Origin: Promethearchaeota archaeon
GTDB taxonomy: Archaea; Asgardarchaeota; Lokiarchaeia; Sigynarchaeales; SOKP01
DNA length: 8,384 nucleotides
Reading direction: 5' to 3'
Assembly: GCA_019894735.1 (NCBI GenBank)
Contig: JAGXOB010000096.1
Span: 1 to 8,384, forward strand
In this document: positions 5,458-8,384 of the stretch, in pieces
How positions within the stretch are numbered: the first letter of the stretch is position 1
How the letters are laid out: every line of letters begins with the position of its first letter
Translations under genes and position numbers: made by a program
The notes under the pieces: model-generated
The model's database searches: none
Told to the model about the DNA's origin: nothing
What the model saw: the letters and a program-made list of their open reading frames with translations, nothing else

Positions 5458-6066
5458 TTGTTTGGCAAGCGAAATTCTTCTAAAGATATTGGTAATTTTC
5501 TACATTGTCTTGGTTTTCTTGAAAGTAGAACTTCAATTCTCTATAAGAAGCTTTCAGAGAAAACAGTTAATTCAGCGTTTAGTTCTGGTTTTCTTAAAAT
5601 CTCGCAGAATGCAAAAAAGCACTCTGAAACTTTAGATGAGATTGCTGTAAAAGTTGGTCGATCTAGGATGGACGATAGGGAATGTGCTAGACGACTCAAT
5701 AGTGCATGCGACTCACTTGAGGTGGTTTCAAAAAAGATTGAACACAAACAACTTTTGTCTATTAATGATCTGTTAGAGATTGTTTCTGTTTTGGAGGGTT
5801 CATTAGGTGAAGAGAGTTACATGTTAATTCAGGCAAAAACTTTTTTGGCTATGGCACCTCAAATATGTCGTTTATATGGTGTGCATTTAGAAAAATTTGA
5901 AAATTTGCTATATGGTATTGCTTCAGATGAGGAAACTCATATCGAGATACTTGAAAATATTAAAGTAACTTTAGATTCAAAGATGGAAGTTAAAGAAGGG
6001 AGTACACCGAATGTTAAGTATACAAATCCGGACTCCTGGAGTGTTGCTGTTTCTAATCGTCAATGA
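5458..6066 (+). CDS. ferritin-like / rubrerythrin-like helical protein, start uncertain
   Basis: This 202-residue protein is nearly all helical and looks like a ferritin-superfamily four-helix bundle. Helix 1 contains FLESRTSILYKKL with Glu22. Helix 2 contains NAKKHSETL with His55. Helix 3 has VLEGSLGEESYML with Glu113 and Glu119. Helix 4 has SDEETHIEIL with Glu158 and His161, an ExxH motif. These are the positions that bind a di-iron centre in rubrerythrins. In helix 2, however, the expected Glu three residues before the His is Ala52, so the site may be incomplete. The C-terminal tail (about 175-202) is polar and probably disordered. TTG 5458 is used because no ATG or GTG is in frame after the stop at 5404-5406. 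GGAG (5443-5446) lies 11 bases upstream. The ATG at 5441 is in another frame. A role in iron or peroxide handling is possible but unproven. Confidence 0.55.
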   Translation: MFGKRNSSKDIGNFLHCLGFLESRTSILYKKLSEKTVNSAFSSGFLKISQNAKKHSETLDEIAVKVGRSRMDDRECARRLNSACDSLEVVSKKIEHKQLLSINDLLEIVSVLEGSLGEESYMLIQAKTFLAMAPQICRLYGVHLEKFENLLYGIASDEETHIEILENIKVTLDSKMEVKEGSTPNVKYTNPDSWSVAVSNRQ

Positions 6067-6149
6067 TTTCTTTGTTTTTTAGATTTTAAAGAAATTCTGC
6101 AACCTTACTTTTTTTCCATTTTTAATATCAATTTTATTCTTTAGTTTTT

Positions 6150-6178
6150 GTTCATCGAGAACATCTGAACCTTTTTTT
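6150..6178 (+). terminator. hairpin and T-run between convergent genes
   Basis: GTTCA (6150-6154) pairs with TGAAC (6166-6170) around an 11-base loop. CC and seven T (6172-6178) follow directly. It is oriented to stop plus-strand transcripts, about 85 bases after the ferritin-like gene, and overlaps the region just beyond the Hsp20 stop. Several other T and A tracts lie in 6067-6149. Confidence 0.45.
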
Positions 6179-6192
6179 AGTAGTGATGTTTA

Positions 6193-6768
6193 TTATTTGG
6201 TTTTTTGGAGTGTTATTGTTAGTACACCGTTTTTATAGGTTGCTTTTGTTTTCTTTTTGTCTATTCTTGCGGGTAGGTCTATTTTTTTATAGAACTTGTT
6301 TTCTAGTTTTTTTGCAGAGATGGTAAGTTGTTTGGTGTTCACGTTTATGTTAATGTCCTTTTTATCCGCTCCTTGAAGTTCAATTACAACCATTACTTCT
6401 TCGTCCGTTTGAAAAATATCTAAAAGTGGTTCTTGTTCTTTAGCTGTTTGAGTCTTTATTGGTTTGATGTTCGGTTGAATCCTTTCTGCTGGTGAATTTC
6501 CAAATTTTGTGATTTTGGTTTTACCGTTCGGACTTGTTGTTATTTTATAGCCTTGAATAAAGTGCTTTTCATTGCTTGTTTTTTTATTTTCAAGTGAACC
6601 TCTGTAGATCGGAACATGTTGATTTGCTTTGGAAATCTCCTTTAATTCGTCTTTCATTGCCTTTTCCATAGCGCGAAATGCACTCTCAATATCTGGAAAT
6701 GACCAATCTTCATCATTTGGATATTCTTTCTTCTTTTTTCCAAACCAGTTGTTTTCATCTTTTGCCAT
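6193..6768 (-). CDS. hsp20: small heat shock protein, Hsp20/alpha-crystallin family
   Basis: This 191-residue ATP-independent chaperone would bind unfolding proteins under stress. The alpha-crystallin domain fills the C-terminal part (about 113-189). It starts with EPLLDIFQTDEEVMVVIELQ and ends with the signature ATYKNGVLTITL (176-187). The N-terminal region is long and charged, with KKKK at 11-14 and a helical stretch at about 25-48. It is followed by GYKITTSPNGKTKITKFGN (73-91), a motif of a common archaeal Hsp20 subgroup. The protein stops four residues after the domain, so the usual C-terminal extension with an I-x-I motif is absent. That may limit assembly into large oligomers. The ATG is supported by AAGGTTGAT just upstream. 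The promoter carries a 15-base palindrome. Confidence 0.92.
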   Translation of the reverse strand: MAKDENNWFGKKKKEYPNDEDWSFPDIESAFRAMEKAMKDELKEISKANQHVPIYRGSLENKKTSNEKHFIQGYKITTSPNGKTKITKFGNSPAERIQPNIKPIKTQTAKEQEPLLDIFQTDEEVMVVIELQGADKKDININVNTKQLTISAKKLENKFYKKIDLPARIDKKKTKATYKNGVLTITLQKTK

Positions 6769-6810
6769 TAAATCAACCTTTTTTTTGTGTTATTAGACGA
6801 ATATGAATTT

Positions 6811-6836
6811 CTTTAAAAGATGGAATTTTAAATTCC
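6811..6836 (-). promoter_or_regulatory. Hsp20 promoter with 15-base palindrome
   Basis: On the minus strand CTTTTAAAG-like sequence (6811-6819) is a plausible TATA box about 45 bases before the ATG at 6768. Directly upstream of it, GGAATTT-T-AAATTCC (6822-6836) is a perfect palindrome. That position is where a heat-shock regulator or the B-recognition factor would sit. It does not match a heat-shock operator that I recognise. Confidence 0.4.
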
Positions 6837-7054
6837 TTCTCAATAGTTCAATGTTTATTATTAATATTTTTAATTGGGGTCACTTATAAAAATTTTTAAA
6901 AGAGCTTGAAAATCTTGTGAGAAAATTTTGTGGAGCCATTCTGTTTATCTTTGTTTTTCCATAAAGTAGATTGATACAAGTTTTCTTTTTGTGTGGATTT
7001 GTGATTCATAACTGCTATATTAAAAGTGAAAAAATACGTGATAGGATAAGGTGG
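6837..7054 (+). promoter_or_regulatory. divergent intergenic region and KaiC-like promoter
   Basis: No gene is seen between the Hsp20 promoter and the KaiC-like gene. CTATATTA (7015-7022) is a good TATA candidate about 45 bases before TTG 7063, and AAGGTGG (7048-7054) is a strong Shine-Dalgarno eight bases before it. A second TATA-like CTTATAAAAATTT lies at 6883-6895, almost a palindrome with the following bases. Confidence 0.45.
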
Positions 7055-7062
7055 TATATGTT

Positions 7063-8384
7063 TTGTTGTCAAACCAAGAACAAGTTAACTATTTGATAAA
7101 TAGTGAACAAGCTTGTGTTGAGGAACAGATTGTATCTACAGGTATTGAGCTTCTTGATAAGGAGCTTTGTGGGGGGTTCTTGAAAGGTCAAAGTATCCTT
7201 CTTGCTGGGAATCCAGGTTCTGGTAAAACAATATTTGGCGTTCAGTTTTTGGTTGATGGATTACAAAAAGGTGAACCGGGAATTTTTGTCGGTTTGGTTG
7301 AACCCAAAGAAGATTTTATGAAGTATATGTGGCATTTGGGTTTTTACTTAGAAGAATATGAAACAAAAAATCAATTTCTTTTTATTGAGTCTCTGACAGC
7401 AATGGACCCAGCTGAACTTGACTTTTTAGTTGACAAGATTGTAAAGTCTGCGCTGAAGATGGGAGCCAAAAGAATTGTTATTGATAGCTTGACAGCTATG
7501 GAGATTGATTTTAGTTCAAGAAAGGAGATTCGCGCCTTTTTACATAACCGACTTTTAAGAGCTCTAAAAAAGGCTAATTTGACTGCAATAGCAATAGTCG
7601 ATGTACCTTATGGTGAAGAGAAAATTGGATCTGGAATTGAAGAATTCGTTTTTGATGGAATATTGCAGCTTACAGTGAAGAAAGAAAAAGGATTGCCAAG
7701 AAGACAGCTAACTGTGAAGAAGTTTAGGGCCAAGGAATTGTCTTTTGTTGATTATGATTTAATTATTGGATTAGGTGGAATTGTTCTTATTTCACCTTTT
7801 GCTTCAAACCCTTCTGGAACTGTTGGTGATCTGTTTTTATCAACCGGAATTGAAGGTTTAGATGATTTACTTGGAGGAGGTTTTAGAGAAGGTACTCTTT
7901 CAATTATTATGGGTCCTTCAGGTTCAGGTAAAACTCAGCTATCTTACAATTACGTTTTGGAAGGTGCTCAAAGAGACGAATTGAGTCTATATGTTTCATT
8001 TGAAGAATCTGAAGATCAGATAAGAAAGAATATGCTTGGAATTGCTTCATCTGATTTGGTTTACGATGTTCTGGTTATTTCTCAGGGAATTATGGGACAA
8101 ACACCCTATAAACTAGTTGAGACTCAAAGGGGATTGATTTCAAGAGTAAAACCCAAACGTATTGTGTTGGATGGTATTAAATCTCTTAATAGAATATATG
8201 GTGAAGAATCTTATCAGATGTTGGTTAGGAGCTTAGCTAATCTATACAAAGAGACTAAAGTTACTGCAGTAATGACTGCTATTGGAGATGTTTTTAAAGA
8301 GAGTGAGTTAGCTACTCTGGCAGATAATCTTGTGTGTCTTGATCTTAGAAAAGACGGAAATCATTTTGTTCGAGAGATTGGTGT
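7063..8384 (+). CDS. two-domain KaiC-like RecA-family ATPase, 3' end outside the window
   Basis: The first 440 residues of a KaiC/RadA-like ATPase are present. Domain 1 has Walker A GNPGSGKT (49-56) and Walker B RIVIDSL with Asp141. Domain 2 has STGIEGLDDLLGGGF before Walker A GPSGSGKT (284-291), the paired glutamates Glu314-Glu315 in VSFEES, and Walker B RIVLD with Asp370. In domain 1 the pair is reduced to a single Glu80 followed by Pro (LVEPKED), so its ATPase activity may differ. Archaeal proteins of this type are usually implicated in signalling or regulation of motility and stress rather than circadian timing. KaiB and KaiA are not seen. The start is TTG 7063, eight bases after AAGGTGG. 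The ATG at 7058 is out of frame and ends after 12 codons. The reading frame is open to the right edge. Confidence 0.93.
   Translation, partial: MLSNQEQVNYLINSEQACVEEQIVSTGIELLDKELCGGFLKGQSILLAGNPGSGKTIFGVQFLVDGLQKGEPGIFVGLVEPKEDFMKYMWHLGFYLEEYETKNQFLFIESLTAMDPAELDFLVDKIVKSALKMGAKRIVIDSLTAMEIDFSSRKEIRAFLHNRLLRALKKANLTAIAIVDVPYGEEKIGSGIEEFVFDGILQLTVKKEKGLPRRQLTVKKFRAKELSFVDYDLIIGLGGIVLISPFASNPSGTVGDLFLSTGIEGLDDLLGGGFREGTLSIIMGPSGSGKTQLSYNYVLEGAQRDELSLYVSFEESEDQIRKNMLGIASSDLVYDVLVISQGIMGQTPYKLVETQRGLISRVKPKRIVLDGIKSLNRIYGEESYQMLVRSLANLYKETKVTAVMTAIGDVFKESELATLADNLVCLDLRKDGNHFVREIG

Noticed and set aside
5441..5635. ATG-started 64-codon frame overlapping the ferritin-like gene
   Set aside because: It has an ATG, but the frame lacks family features and stops early. 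The longer frame shows consistent helical bundle motifs.
1..8384. CRISPR array, tRNA or rRNA gene
   Set aside because: No regularly spaced repeats, no tRNA T-loop context and no rRNA-like segment were found on either strand by reading.

Overview
This AT-rich window comes from an archaeon. It encodes an Alba chromatin protein, a two-domain KaiC-type RecA ATPase and an archaeal-style Hsp20. It also has archaeal TATA-like boxes, U-rich terminators and frequent TTG start codons preceded by GGTG/GGAG Shine-Dalgarno sequences. The gene mix would suit a mesophilic, probably anaerobic lineage of the Bathyarchaeia/TACK type, but that placement is a guess and there is no rRNA marker here.

Layout. Positions 1-240 are about 22% G+C by hand count, with no convincing gene. 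Positions 241-471 are a sharply bounded, roughly 45% G+C block that folds into a closed multi-branch structure, and I read it as a candidate non-coding RNA. Next come an RDD-family membrane protein (574-1059), an ECF transporter S component (1314-1817), and a nicotinamidase whose real start is probably a CTG at 1884 (1884-2471). The last two look like an operon for uptake and salvage of an NAD precursor. A surface-anchored protein with two InlB-like repeats follows (2626-3438). After it come a Bcp/PrxQ peroxiredoxin (3609-4067) and an unrecognised 133-residue protein (4219-4620), each with a perfect dyad just upstream of its start.

The Alba gene is on the minus strand (4757-5044), convergent with the unknown gene over a symmetric A-run/T-run terminator. 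A 413-base intergenic region separates Alba from a ferritin-like four-helix protein on the plus strand (5458-6066). Hsp20 (6193-6768, minus) converges on that gene. A 294-base divergent promoter region then leads to a two-domain KaiC-like ATPase starting at TTG 7063 and running off the right edge.

Most genes appear to be single transcription units. Several concern stress and maintenance: a peroxiredoxin, Hsp20, a possible ferritin-like protein and chromatin protein. The items most worth a second look are the candidate structured RNA, the CTG start of the nicotinamidase and its pairing with the ECF component, and the promoter dyads.
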